In this document: one piece after another, positions 16,085-23,535 of the stretch
Layout: the number at the start of each line of letters is the position of its first letter
Position numbering within the stretch: position 1 is the first letter of the stretch
Origin: Desertivirga sp966211215
GTDB lineage: Bacteria > Bacteroidota > Bacteroidia > Sphingobacteriales > Sphingobacteriaceae
Reading direction: 5' to 3'
Assembly: GCA_966211215.1 (NCBI GenBank)
Contig: CBIHNR010000064.1
Span: 1-26,153 of the forward strand
DNA length: 26,153 nucleotides
Made by a program: the position numbers and the translations under genes
Notes under the pieces: model-generated
Databases searched by the model: none
What the model was told of the DNA's origin: nothing
The model's input: the letters and a program-made list of their open reading frames with translations, nothing else

Positions 16085-16429
16085 TTAGTTTACAAGTCTA
16101 TGAATACCAATTTGTCTTCCAACTCCCCTTCCGGGCCTTAAAACCCTAACTGGCGGGCGTTTAATTCTAACCCTGTCTGTTACAACTGTAGGCTTAGGCA
16201 ATCTTCTCGATCTTGGAACTTCCTTAATATCGGGCCTGATACGCTCATCATTGTCTGGCTTTCTGTCTTCTTCGGGCTTTTGTGGCTGTCTACGGATCGT
16301 AGAGTCGGTCAAAAGCATTCCTTCCGCCTCCAAATGTGGGTAAGAAAGAGTTCTTTTAGCAGAAGCAAGTAAAGGCAACGCCATCACAAGGCTGAACAAC
16401 ACGAATCGATATAAAAATGGCGTCTTCAT
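16085..16429 (-). CDS. Small exported Arg/Pro-rich protein
   Basis: A 114-residue protein starting at the ATG at 16429; a TTG three bases earlier is less likely. The signal peptide MKTPFLYRFVLFSLVMALPLLASA ends at ASA|K. The mature part of about 90 residues is disordered-looking: an acidic/basic mixed segment (KPEEDRKPDNDERIRPD), then an Arg/Pro/Val-rich tail (RIKRPPVRVLRPGRGVGRQ). No cysteine and no known domain. The stop is 10 bases before the barrel gene, so it may be the first gene of the barrel/two-component transcript. Function unknown; a basic tail could bind polyanions such as LPS, but this is a guess. Confidence 0.65.
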   Translation of the reverse strand: MKTPFLYRFVLFSLVMALPLLASAKRTLSYPHLEAEGMLLTDSTIRRQPQKPEEDRKPDNDERIRPDIKEVPRSRRLPKPTVVTDRVRIKRPPVRVLRPGRGVGRQIGIHRLVN

Positions 16430-16435
16430 CAAATT

Positions 16436-16477
16436 TGTAAAAATACAAAGTTTGCCCCAGTAAACGGGGCAAACTTT
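16436..16477 (-). terminator. Intrinsic terminator behind the coiled-coil protein gene
   Basis: Perfect 12-bp stem AAAGTTTGCCCC/GGGGCAAACTTT with a 7-base loop. On the minus strand it is followed by GTATTTTTA. It lies 36 bases after the stop at 16514 and just before the Arg/Pro-rich gene, so it separates the two units. Confidence 0.85.
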
Positions 16478-16513
16478 AGATAAGTGTGTGTATATATTAT
16501 ATGTAGAAGCCTA

Positions 16514-17098
16514 CTACAAGTGTAATCTGGCAGCAGCCCCAACGCTACCTGCTACACTTGGACGGCGTAGTTGCACTCTGGTTGCAGAGTTTATAGCCCC
16601 CTCTGCCCTGACACCTCTTGCTTTATTTAAAGATGATTTAGCGCGAGCCCCAACTTCGCTGCTAACCTCTTTTGTCGTATTTAACGATGACTCCACACGG
16701 GCATCGGTTCTCGCTTTAGCCTCTGCCTTACGTTCTGCCAATGCTTCCTTTTTTGAATCAACTGTGGCTTGCGTGTTTTCCTTTCTTTCTGCTAAGGCTT
16801 CTTTTTTCGAGTCAATAGTAGCTTGCAGGTCAGCCTTCGCTTCGCTTCGTCTTTCGGCTGCAGCTTCTTTCCGTTCTTCATTATCCTTTTGTTTGTGTGT
16901 TTTAGCGGCTGATATTGAAGAATGAGAATTTACAGATGCCGTACTGCTAACGTCTTCGCCTTTATTTGCACCGACTGTAGTTTCAGACTTAGCTGTCGTG
17001 CTAACAGCTACCCCATGTTGATTTTTGCTTTCTGTCGACTGTGCGAAAACTACCGCATTTACTAAAATGGCAGTTGCTAATAATCCTATCTTTTTCAT
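16514..17098 (-). CDS. Exported Ala/Lys/Glu-rich coiled-coil protein with internal repeats
   Basis: A 194-residue protein: signal peptide MKKIGLLATAILVNAVVFAQ, a Ser/Thr-rich stretch, then a highly charged helix (about residues 65-140). In the helix the 18-residue unit ATIDSKKEALAERKENTQ is followed directly by ATVDSKKEALAERKAEAK. The C-terminal 50 residues are basic (VQLRRPSVAGSVGAAARLHL). The heptad-like AxxxKKEALAERK pattern predicts a long helix or coiled coil. It has its own terminator. No family recognised. An antisense frame across the gene is rejected because the signal peptide and repeats support this strand. Confidence 0.7.
   Translation of the reverse strand: MKKIGLLATAILVNAVVFAQSTESKNQHGVAVSTTAKSETTVGANKGEDVSSTASVNSHSSISAAKTHKQKDNEERKEAAAERRSEAKADLQATIDSKKEALAERKENTQATVDSKKEALAERKAEAKARTDARVESSLNTTKEVSSEVGARAKSSLNKARGVRAEGAINSATRVQLRRPSVAGSVGAAARLHL
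16715..16822 (-). repeat. Tandem 54-base repeat within the coiled-coil gene
   Basis: Two adjacent units (16769-16822 and 16715-16768) encode nearly the same 18 residues, but the DNA has diverged at many third positions. The duplication is therefore old and kept at the protein level. Confidence 0.65.
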
Positions 17099-17210
17099 GT
17101 GTGTTCGTTTTATAGTTAATTATTAAGTGATTTGATATAACAAAACAACAACGACTACATGAAGAAAAAATGAAAATCCAAAATTATTTTAAAAAATATT
17201 TAAAGTCTTC

Positions 17211-18020
17211 TTAATTATATTTACGTACCAAATTATTCAATACCCTTTTATCCTCATCCTTAAGCAGTGGCGAAACGTCGCTCTGTATAAAATGTAACTT
17301 AAACGCTTTAATTGCAGAAACGGAGTCCTTTGTATCATATCCAATTAATCGTAAAGCCTGTATTGAATTAAAGCCCGCAGGAACACTATCCAAAATAGAA
17401 TCCTGCCAATTACCAAATCCTCGCTCAGCAAGGCTTTTCCATGGAAAAAAAACGCTGGGATCCTGTTTTCGTGATGGAGCAATATCCGAGTGCCCTATAA
17501 AATTTGCTGTGGGTATATTATAATCTTTCTTTAACTTACCGAGTAAGATCAACAGGCTATTGAGCTGAGTCTCAGCAAACGTCTCAGTCCCGTTATTATC
17601 CAGCTCAATACCAATAGAAGCGGAATTAACATCTGTCAGCGATCCCCATTTAGCCACTCCCCCATGCCAGGCCCTCAAATAGTCGTTCAACATATGGTGC
17701 ACGGTACCATCTTTACAAATTACATAATGGGCACTTACTTGAGTTTTAGACAGCGTAAATGTTCGTAAAGTTTGTTCACAGGCATTTTGTGCAGTGTGAT
17801 GTATGATTACATAATTGGGTTTGCGTAAGTTAAAATTGATGGTACCGATAGGATACTCAGAACCTTTGCCTATTTCCGAAACCTGTGGAACTTCTGCCAA
17901 AGGTTTTATCAGCGATTTTGCCAGCTTTTTATATGCCTTGTTTGTATCCTTATAAGGATTAGAAGAACATGCAAACACTAACGCTAACATACATACCGCA
18001 GGGGCTAGTAAATTTTTCAT
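17211..18020 (-). CDS. N-acetylmuramoyl-L-alanine amidase, lipoprotein (Amidase_2 / AmpD-like)
   Basis: A 269-residue lipoprotein candidate: signal MKNLLAPAVCMLALVFAC with lipobox VFAC (Cys18). The catalytic domain spans about residues 65-200, with NYVIIHHTA (zinc ligand His74 or His75), IGIELDNN (Glu139) and IGHSDIAPSRKQDP (His177 and Asp187 as further ligands). A C-terminal region of about 65 residues (SIQALRLIGYDTKDSVSAIKAFKLHF) resembles the peptidoglycan-binding-like helical domain of AmiD. It cuts the bond between muramic acid and the stem peptide, probably on turnover fragments at the outer membrane. Monocistronic, divergent from the epimerase gene. Confidence 0.92.
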   Translation of the reverse strand: MKNLLAPAVCMLALVFACSSNPYKDTNKAYKKLAKSLIKPLAEVPQVSEIGKGSEYPIGTINFNLRKPNYVIIHHTAQNACEQTLRTFTLSKTQVSAHYVICKDGTVHHMLNDYLRAWHGGVAKWGSLTDVNSASIGIELDNNGTETFAETQLNSLLILLGKLKKDYNIPTANFIGHSDIAPSRKQDPSVFFPWKSLAERGFGNWQDSILDSVPAGFNSIQALRLIGYDTKDSVSAIKAFKLHFIQSDVSPLLKDEDKRVLNNLVRKYN

Positions 18021-18095
18021 TAAATATCAGGACTAAACCCATCAAAAATATATCTTTAAACGCGAAAACGATTGTCGAATTCAAATAACTCTGAT

Positions 18096-18959
18096 ATGGT
18101 TACCTTAGAAAATGCTCTTATAAAAGCAACTATAAATCCACATGGTGCCGAACTACAAAGCCTCTATAATAAAGATACCAATCTAGAATACCTTTGGAAC
18201 GGAAATGCCAAGTACTGGCCACGCAGATCGCCTGTGCTTTTCCCAATAGTTGGAGCCCTTAAGGACAATACATTTATCTATAAAGGGAAGAAATATACGC
18301 TTCCAAGGCATGGATTTGCACGCGACATGGATTTTACAAAAGAAGCTATATATGGCGATTCGTGTTCGCTTATTTTAAAGAATTCCGAAGAAACCTTGAA
18401 AAACTACCCCTTCGAGTTTTTACTACGAATGAAATACCAGCTAAACGGAAATGGGATCACATTAACGTACGAGATAGAAAACCCGGCAGCAGAACCCCTT
18501 CTTTTTTCGATAGGCGCCCATCCTGCTTTCAATGTTCCTCTAGTGAAAGGCACCACCTATGAAGATTATTTTTTGGAATTCAACGAAGAAGAAAATGCCT
18601 GTCGCTGGACTTTGAAAGACAACTTGATTCACGTCCCTGTACCTCTTCTTGAAAATCAAACCCAACTTCCTTTAAAACCAAGTTTATTTACAGATGATGC
18701 CATTGTTTTTAAAGATTTAAAATCAACGAGAATTTCAATTTGCAGCGATAAAACTATCCATGGCTTACATTTTGATTTTGCTGGCTTTCCTTATATGGGA
18801 ATTTGGGCAGCAAAAAATGCCCCCTTCGTATGTATTGAACCTTGGGAAGGCATAGCCGATGCTGAAACACATAATCAGGACCTGGAACAAAAAGAAGGAA
18901 TAATTAAACTTGAAAAGGGGAAAAAATGGAGTAAAAGCTGGAGCCTTATTTGTGTATAA
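18096..18959 (+). CDS. Aldose 1-epimerase family protein (LacX-like)
   Basis: A 287-residue galactose-mutarotase-fold protein. The start is placed at the ATG at 18096 because MVTLENALIKATINPHGAELQSL aligns with the usual N terminus; a TTG eight codons upstream (18072) is less likely. Conserved catalytic-type positions are visible: His72 in PRHGFARD, His142 in GAHPAFN, and Glu248 in CIEPWEG. It likely interconverts anomers of a hexose or related sugar in the cytoplasm. The true substrate of LacX-like members is often unknown. Its stop lies one base from the convergent RES toxin stop, with no terminator in between. Confidence 0.9.
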   Translation: MVTLENALIKATINPHGAELQSLYNKDTNLEYLWNGNAKYWPRRSPVLFPIVGALKDNTFIYKGKKYTLPRHGFARDMDFTKEAIYGDSCSLILKNSEETLKNYPFEFLLRMKYQLNGNGITLTYEIENPAAEPLLFSIGAHPAFNVPLVKGTTYEDYFLEFNEEENACRWTLKDNLIHVPVPLLENQTQLPLKPSLFTDDAIVFKDLKSTRISICSDKTIHGLHFDFAGFPYMGIWAAKNAPFVCIEPWEGIADAETHNQDLEQKEGIIKLEKGKKWSKSWSLICV

Positions 18960-18960
18960 G

Positions 18961-19410
18961 TTACTTACGTAGAAGCCTTTCATCAATTGAAAGATTTCTG
19001 TTTGATACTATTCGTACCTGTTTAAAATCTGTATGGTTCGGGTTTATAATGAAGTTAAAATCTTCTGGCATTATTGCAGATGGAAGCTTTAAAGCTAAAA
19101 ATCTCCCCTCCCTCACAAACCGGTTTCCAATTTCCTTCAAGCTGTCCGCAGGTGGATTAGCCTCCCAACCAGAAGGTAGTTCTTTAATTTGTGTAAAACA
19201 ATCATCAGGAATTTCCAGGCTTATCATGCAATAGGAAATGGATGGAATGTTCGAAATATGTACAACACTTTCGAGTAAAGCTAACGAAGGGGTGGCCGCT
19301 GTATATAAAACGTAAGTTCCTTTCCCATTCCACCGTCCGGGATATGTAGCCGCACCCAGCCCCGAAAGGTCTTCAATATACTTGCATTTACTAATACGGT
19401 AAACCAGCAT
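18961..19410 (-). CDS. RES-domain toxin (predicted NAD+-degrading)
   Basis: A 149-residue protein of the RES family. The N terminus MLVYRIS and the block GRWNGKGTYVLYTAATPSLALLE are characteristic. Arg26, Tyr36 and Glu47 have the same spacing as the active-site Arg, Tyr and Glu reported for RES toxins, and a late Ser (SNRNLSID) completes the RES set. Characterised members deplete NAD+ and stop growth until neutralised by their Xre antitoxin. The gene starts inside the antitoxin stop (TAATG), the normal antitoxin-first order. No sign of decay. It meets the convergent epimerase gene stop to stop. Confidence 0.92.
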   Translation of the reverse strand: MLVYRISKCKYIEDLSGLGAATYPGRWNGKGTYVLYTAATPSLALLESVVHISNIPSISYCMISLEIPDDCFTQIKELPSGWEANPPADSLKEIGNRFVREGRFLALKLPSAIMPEDFNFIINPNHTDFKQVRIVSNRNLSIDERLLRK

Positions 19411-19913
19411 TAGGCAAAAACACCATGTTCAATGCGCCCCAATTCTTCCATCAAAAGCTCTATCCCTAATGATGTATCCAGAAACTCTTTAGGCTTCTTA
19501 TTGCCCAAAGCCATCACGTTACTATCCATCCAGGTTTTAAAGGCATCAAGGCTGTCAAAAACTTCTTCCCCACGAGTATAAAGCCTTGCAATTTCCAAAG
19601 CTCGTTCAGACTGCTCGGGATTTAAAATAGTTTCCGAAGTATATCGGCGAAGGGTTCTATCTGAAGTATGGATAATATCTGCCATTTCCAGAGTTGAAAT
19701 GCCAGTATATTGCATTAGATAATCCAGAGACTTACGTGTTAAGCCTTTACGAATAATATTAATATAATCGTACTTGCCTTTTATCTCGGTTTTTCCAGTA
19801 AACACAGACTTGCCGCCCAAAAAATATAAAGAGGCCCCTATTGCGCCGGTTGTGGAGTAAGCCGCCATTGGCTCTTCAACCATAGAGTGGCTAGTATTAC
19901 TATGCTTTTTCAT
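19410..19913 (-). CDS. Xre/MbcA/ParS-type antitoxin of the RES toxin
   Basis: A 167-residue antitoxin. A 40-residue flexible N-terminal extension is followed by an Xre-like helix-turn-helix region (about residues 55-95: GLTRKSLDYLMQYTGIS, TSDRTLRRYTS). The C-terminal toxin-binding domain (about 105-167) ends in the signature LGIELLMEELGRIEHGVFA; the last residues of this family plug the toxin active site. It neutralises the RES protein and is expected to repress its own operon. A perfect long inverted repeat touches its start codon and is the obvious operator. Confidence 0.93.
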   Translation of the reverse strand: MKKHSNTSHSMVEEPMAAYSTTGAIGASLYFLGGKSVFTGKTEIKGKYDYINIIRKGLTRKSLDYLMQYTGISTLEMADIIHTSDRTLRRYTSETILNPEQSERALEIARLYTRGEEVFDSLDAFKTWMDSNVMALGNKKPKEFLDTSLGIELLMEELGRIEHGVFA

Positions 19914-19958
19914 ATCTTTGGATATTTGTCACTAATTTATGGACAAATATCCAAAGAT
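19914..19958. promoter_or_regulatory. Operator of the RES/Xre operon: perfect 17-bp inverted repeat
   Basis: Left arm ATCTTTGGATATTTGTC (19914-19930), 11-base spacer, right arm GACAAATATCCAAAGAT (19942-19958), with no mismatch. The left arm starts at the base next to the antitoxin ATG. Position and symmetry fit binding of the Xre antitoxin or toxin-antitoxin complex, blocking promoter and ribosome access. A weak -7-like TAAATTAG falls in the spacer region. Confidence 0.75.
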
Positions 19959-19985
19959 GAAAGTTTTTTGTTTTTTTTCTCACCC

Positions 19986-21500
19986 TTACTTAAAGACTTC
20001 CAAAGCTTTATATATTCGGCTTATAGTTTCGTCCTTTCCTAATAGGTAGGCAATATCGAAAACTGCGGGACCGAATTTACCCCCCACCAACATTATACGA
20101 AAAGGCAACATCACATCGCCAATTTTGAATCCTTTTTCGTTAGAAAGCGCTTTAAAAGATGTTTCCAAACCTGCGGCATCAAAAGATTCAGATGCAGCAA
20201 TGCCCTCAGCAAAAATTTTAAAAAATTCCTCCTTCTGCTCTGTCCATTTTGGTTTAACAGCTTCAAGGTCATACTCTTCCGGCGATCTAAAGAAATAACC
20301 GGCTTGAGCCACAAAATCAACTAACAACGTACAGCGGTCTTTAACCAGGCTTATAACTTTAACCAGCTTTGCTTCATCAGCAACATCAATTCCCTCTTTG
20401 GCAAATATCCCGGCAACATCCGCTTTTAATCTATTGGCATCTACCCTCTTAATCCACTCAGCGTTAAACCATTTGGCTTTTTCAAAATCGAATTTCGCTC
20501 CCGAGTGGCTCACTCTCTCTAAGGAAAACTTAGAAATTAATTCCTCCAGGCTGAAAATTTCCTGATCCGTCCCATCGTTCCACCCAAGCAAAGCTAACAA
20601 GTTATTAAAAGCTTCGGGCAGAAATCCTAGTTCACGGAAGCCCGGCGTTATTTCGTGGGTAACAGGATCTGCCCAATTCATTGCATATACCGGAAAACCT
20701 AACCTTGCGCCATCCCTTTTGCTCAACTTTCCATTCCCTTCAGGCTTTAAAATCAGCGGCAAATGTGCCCACTTAGGCATAGAATCCTCCCATCCCAAAT
20801 ATTTCCACAACAACAAATGCACCGGCGCAGATGGCAACCACTCCTCGCCACGAAAAGCGTGTGTAATTTTCATCAGGTAATCATCAACCACTACAGCTAA
20901 ATGATAAGTTGGCATTCCATCAGCTTTCAATAACACTTTATCATCAACCAAAGTGGTGTCAAAACTTACTTCACCGCGTATTAAATCATCAAAATATATG
21001 GTCTCGTTTGAGGGCATATTTATGCGGATAACATAAGGCGTTCCGGCTTCTAATAAGCTTTTAACCTCTTCCTTTGATAAAACGAGGGAGTTCTTAAGCT
21101 GATTTCGAAAAGCATGCCCATATTGAAAATTAGGTATCTCTGCACGCTTTTCTTCTAGTTCTTGGGGTGTATCAAAAGCATAGTAAGCTTTACCATCAGC
21201 AATTAGCTTATCTGCATACTTTTTATAAATTTCCTTACGTTCACTCTGACGGTATGGGCCATATTCGCCGCCAGCCTCTGTCCCTTCATCAGGATGCAAT
21301 CCACACCATTTTAAACATTCTAAAATGTACTCCTCAGCGCCAGGCACAAACCTGGTTTGGTCTGTATCCTCAATCCGTAAAATAAAATCGCCACCTTGTT
21401 GCTTTGCAAAAAGATAGTTAAATAATACTGTCCTTACTCCGCCTAAATGCAAGCCACCTGTTGGACTTGGCGCGAAACGAACACGAACTTTATTTGCCAT
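19986..21500 (-). CDS. gltX: Glutamyl-tRNA synthetase
   Basis: A 504-residue class I aminoacyl-tRNA synthetase. The HIGH-type motif is HLGG at residues 18-21 in APSPTGGLHLGG, and the KMSKS-type motif is KLSKR at 258-262, followed by DGARLG. The C-terminal third is the helical anticodon-binding domain. It charges tRNA-Glu in the cytoplasm. Length and motifs are normal. It has a good promoter of its own. No clear terminator is seen between it and the toxin-antitoxin operon 72 bases downstream, so read-through into the antitoxin is possible. Confidence 0.97.
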   Translation of the reverse strand: MANKVRVRFAPSPTGGLHLGGVRTVLFNYLFAKQQGGDFILRIEDTDQTRFVPGAEEYILECLKWCGLHPDEGTEAGGEYGPYRQSERKEIYKKYADKLIADGKAYYAFDTPQELEEKRAEIPNFQYGHAFRNQLKNSLVLSKEEVKSLLEAGTPYVIRINMPSNETIYFDDLIRGEVSFDTTLVDDKVLLKADGMPTYHLAVVVDDYLMKITHAFRGEEWLPSAPVHLLLWKYLGWEDSMPKWAHLPLILKPEGNGKLSKRDGARLGFPVYAMNWADPVTHEITPGFRELGFLPEAFNNLLALLGWNDGTDQEIFSLEELISKFSLERVSHSGAKFDFEKAKWFNAEWIKRVDANRLKADVAGIFAKEGIDVADEAKLVKVISLVKDRCTLLVDFVAQAGYFFRSPEEYDLEAVKPKWTEQKEEFFKIFAEGIAASESFDAAGLETSFKALSNEKGFKIGDVMLPFRIMLVGGKFGPAVFDIAYLLGKDETISRIYKALEVFK

Positions 21501-21522
21501 AAGAGTATTTTATTTAAGGCAG

Positions 21523-21554
21523 CAAAGATAAAGTTTTAAGTATTTGTCCCTAAA
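21523..21554 (-). promoter_or_regulatory. Promoter of gltX
   Basis: On the minus strand TTTA (21551-21554), a 20-base spacer and TATCTTTG (21523-21530). The -7 element matches the consensus exactly, about 22 bases before the ATG. Confidence 0.6.
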
Positions 21555-21590
21555 GATTACGCCCTTATGATTCAATTTCTAATTTCATAC

Positions 21591-21620
21591 TTTATAAGTG
21601 GTTAATTGTGTGTACTTTTG
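21591..21620 (+). promoter_or_regulatory. Promoter of the cysH-cysD(-cysN) genes
   Basis: TACTTTTG at 21613-21620 matches TAnnTTTG. A TTTA lies 18 bases upstream (21591-21594). The predicted leader is about 90 bases and includes a small AGCTA/TAGCT stem (from 21636). No known sulfur-responsive riboswitch was recognised in it. Confidence 0.55.
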
Positions 21621-21716
21621 CATAATTTTTCTGCGAGCTATACTTCGTTAGCTAACTCAGCGCAAATATTTTATAAATTGCTGATACAGATTAAGATATT
21701 ATTTTAAAACATTAAG

Positions 21717-22433
21717 ATGGTAAACATCCTGAAAGATAAAGTAGCAGAACTTTCTGCCAGGCTAAGCGGCTTAAGTCCAGAAGACGCGCTTGTTTTGCTG
21801 GCTCAGGAATTTGAGGGTAGGATTGTTCTCTCCACAAGTTTTAGCTGGGAAGACCAAGTGATTTCACACATGGTTCTGTCTCAAAAACTTCCCATAAAAA
21901 TATTTACGTTAGATACAGGGCGCCTGTTTAGCGAAACCTATTACGTATGGAGCCGCACTAACGAAATGTATAACACTAACATAGAAGCATATTATCCAAA
22001 TGCCACTTTGTTGGAAAAATTCGTAACTGAAAAAGGTCCGAATTCCTTTTATGACTCCGTTGAAAACCGCAAAGGTTGCTGCTATATCCGCAAAGTTGAA
22101 CCGCTTCAAAGGGCCCTTAAAGGAAATGAACTTTGGATAACCGGCCTGAGAGCCGAGCATTCTCCGGAAAGAAGCGATCTGCCTCAAATAGAATTTGACG
22201 AAACCAACAATATTATAAAATTCCATCCTTTGCTTCACTGGACAACAGATGAAGTACGGGCTTTCATCAATAAAAATGGAATTCCTTACAATACTCTTCA
22301 TGACAAAGGATTTGTAAGTATTGGCTGCCAGCCTTGTACCCGTGCAATTATGCCTGGAGACGATTTCCGCGCAGGCCGCTGGTGGTGGGAAGATAAAACG
22401 AATAAAGAGTGCGGATTACACGCACATTCATAA
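21717..22433 (+). CDS. cysH: Assimilatory adenylyl-sulfate (APS) reductase
   Basis: A 238-residue PP-loop family reductase. It carries the iron-sulfur cysteine set Cys121-Cys122 (RKGCCYIRK) and Cys204/Cys207 (GCQPCTR), which marks the 4Fe-4S, APS-using type rather than the PAPS-using E. coli type. The catalytic Cys232 is in the C-terminal ECGLH. It reduces APS to sulfite and AMP with thioredoxin. The substrate binding segment TLDTGRLFSETY is present. First gene of the sulfate block; cysD follows 18 bases later. Confidence 0.95.
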   Translation: MVNILKDKVAELSARLSGLSPEDALVLLAQEFEGRIVLSTSFSWEDQVISHMVLSQKLPIKIFTLDTGRLFSETYYVWSRTNEMYNTNIEAYYPNATLLEKFVTEKGPNSFYDSVENRKGCCYIRKVEPLQRALKGNELWITGLRAEHSPERSDLPQIEFDETNNIIKFHPLLHWTTDEVRAFINKNGIPYNTLHDKGFVSIGCQPCTRAIMPGDDFRAGRWWWEDKTNKECGLHAHS

Positions 22434-22451
22434 TAATTGGAAAAAATAACT

Positions 22452-23357
22452 ATGCCATCTAAATTAGATTACCTGGATTTGCTTGAAGCTGAGTCTATTC
22501 ACATTATGCGTGAGGTAGCTGGCCAATTCGAGCGCCCGGCACTTTTATTTTCGGGGGGAAAAGATTCTATTACCTTAGTTCAATTAGCGTTAAAAGCGTT
22601 CAAACCTGGTAAAATCCCTTTCCCGCTTGTACATATTGATACAGGGCACAACTTCCCTGAAGCTTTGGAATACCGCGACCGTTTAGCGAAAGAACTAGGC
22701 GCGAAACTTATTGTTCGCAAAGTTGAAGATACCATTAAAGCAAAAGGGCTGAAAGAACCGGTAGGAAAATTTGCTTCCCGCAATGCGCTTCAATCATATA
22801 CCTTATTAGATACTATCGAAGAATTTGGCTTTGATGCATGTATTGGCGGCGCTCGCCGTGATGAAGAAAAAGCAAGAGCTAAAGAACGTATTTTTTCAGT
22901 GAGAGATGAGTTCGGACAGTGGGATCCAAAAAAACAACGCCCGGAGCTTTGGAACCTTTACAACGGAAAAATTGCTAAAGGCGAAAATGTTCGTGTATTT
23001 CCTATCTCAAACTGGGTTGAATTAGACGTTTGGAATTATATAAAACGCGAAGGGGTAGAGCTTCCTTCAATTTACTTTACTCACGAGCGTGAAGTTTTAG
23101 TATATGGAGAACATCTTGTTTCAACATCTCCGTTCATCCGCATTGACGAAGGTGATGTAATAGAAAAAAGACAAGTTCGCTACCGTACAGTTGGAGATAT
23201 GAGCTGTACAGCTGCCGTAGAGTCTACTGCTTCCACCATTGACGATATTATTGCGGAAATTAACAGAACCAATATCAGTGAGCGTGGGGAAACACGTATC
23301 GACGATCAGGTTTCTGAAGCTGCAATGGAAGACCGTAAGAAAAACGGGTATTTTTAG
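22452..23357 (+). CDS. cysD: Sulfate adenylyltransferase subunit 2
   Basis: A 301-residue ATP pyrophosphatase-type subunit with the PP-loop SGGKDS. Also present are the typical DTGHNFPEALEYRD, GARRDEEKARAKER and FPISNWVELDVW segments. It adenylates sulfate to APS together with the GTPase CysN. The start is set at the ATG at 22452; a TTG five codons earlier (22437), just after the cysH stop, would add only EKIT-like residues and is less likely. Length equals the family norm of about 302. Confidence 0.96.
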   Translation: MPSKLDYLDLLEAESIHIMREVAGQFERPALLFSGGKDSITLVQLALKAFKPGKIPFPLVHIDTGHNFPEALEYRDRLAKELGAKLIVRKVEDTIKAKGLKEPVGKFASRNALQSYTLLDTIEEFGFDACIGGARRDEEKARAKERIFSVRDEFGQWDPKKQRPELWNLYNGKIAKGENVRVFPISNWVELDVWNYIKREGVELPSIYFTHEREVLVYGEHLVSTSPFIRIDEGDVIEKRQVRYRTVGDMSCTAAVESTASTIDDIIAEINRTNISERGETRIDDQVSEAAMEDRKKNGYF

Positions 23358-23389
23358 CCTTTCGCCCCCTTAAAGGGGAGCAATGGCTA
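23355..23389 (+). repeat. Hairpin at the end of cysD
   Basis: Outer stem TAGCC/GGCTA (the first arm includes the cysD stop) and inner stem CCCCTT/AAGGGG. No U tract follows, so it is not a standard terminator. It may be an RNA processing site or a dispersed palindromic element. Confidence 0.5.
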
Positions 23390-23495
23390 AGTTTAAGAAT
23401 AGTGATTACATATTTGATACTGGAGATTAGGTTTATAAAGTTTCAAATTGTTAGGATAATATTTTAAATGAGATGTAAGCAGGAGGTATCAGACT

Positions 23496-23529
23496 AATCT
23501 CTGATCTCTAACCTCTGATCTCTGACCTC
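23496..23529 (+). repeat. Heptanucleotide tandem repeat before cysN
   Basis: Five consecutive 7-base units: AATCTCT, GATCTCT, AACCTCT, GATCTCT, GACCTC(a). The array ends 6 bases before the cysN ATG, where a ribosome-binding region would lie. An 8-base inverse copy of its start, GAGATTAG, is at 23423-23430. Confidence 0.7.
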
Positions 23530-23535
23530 AAAACA

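Noticed and set aside
16488..16925. Plus-strand frame of 145 codons opposite the coiled-coil gene
   Set aside because: The opposite strand has a signal peptide, an internal protein-level repeat and a terminator. This frame is the mirror of its Ala/Lys/Glu codons.
18072..18095. TTG-initiated extension of the aldose epimerase
   Set aside because: The extra eight residues (SNSNNSD-like) are not family-like, and a standard ATG follows where the conserved N terminus begins.
19914..19958. Long inverted repeat read as a terminator
   Set aside because: A T tract follows only on the plus strand, where no gene ends. On the minus strand it runs directly into the antitoxin start codon, so an operator is the better explanation.
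22437..22451. TTG-initiated extension of cysD
   Set aside because: The ATG at 22452 gives the normal family length and N terminus.
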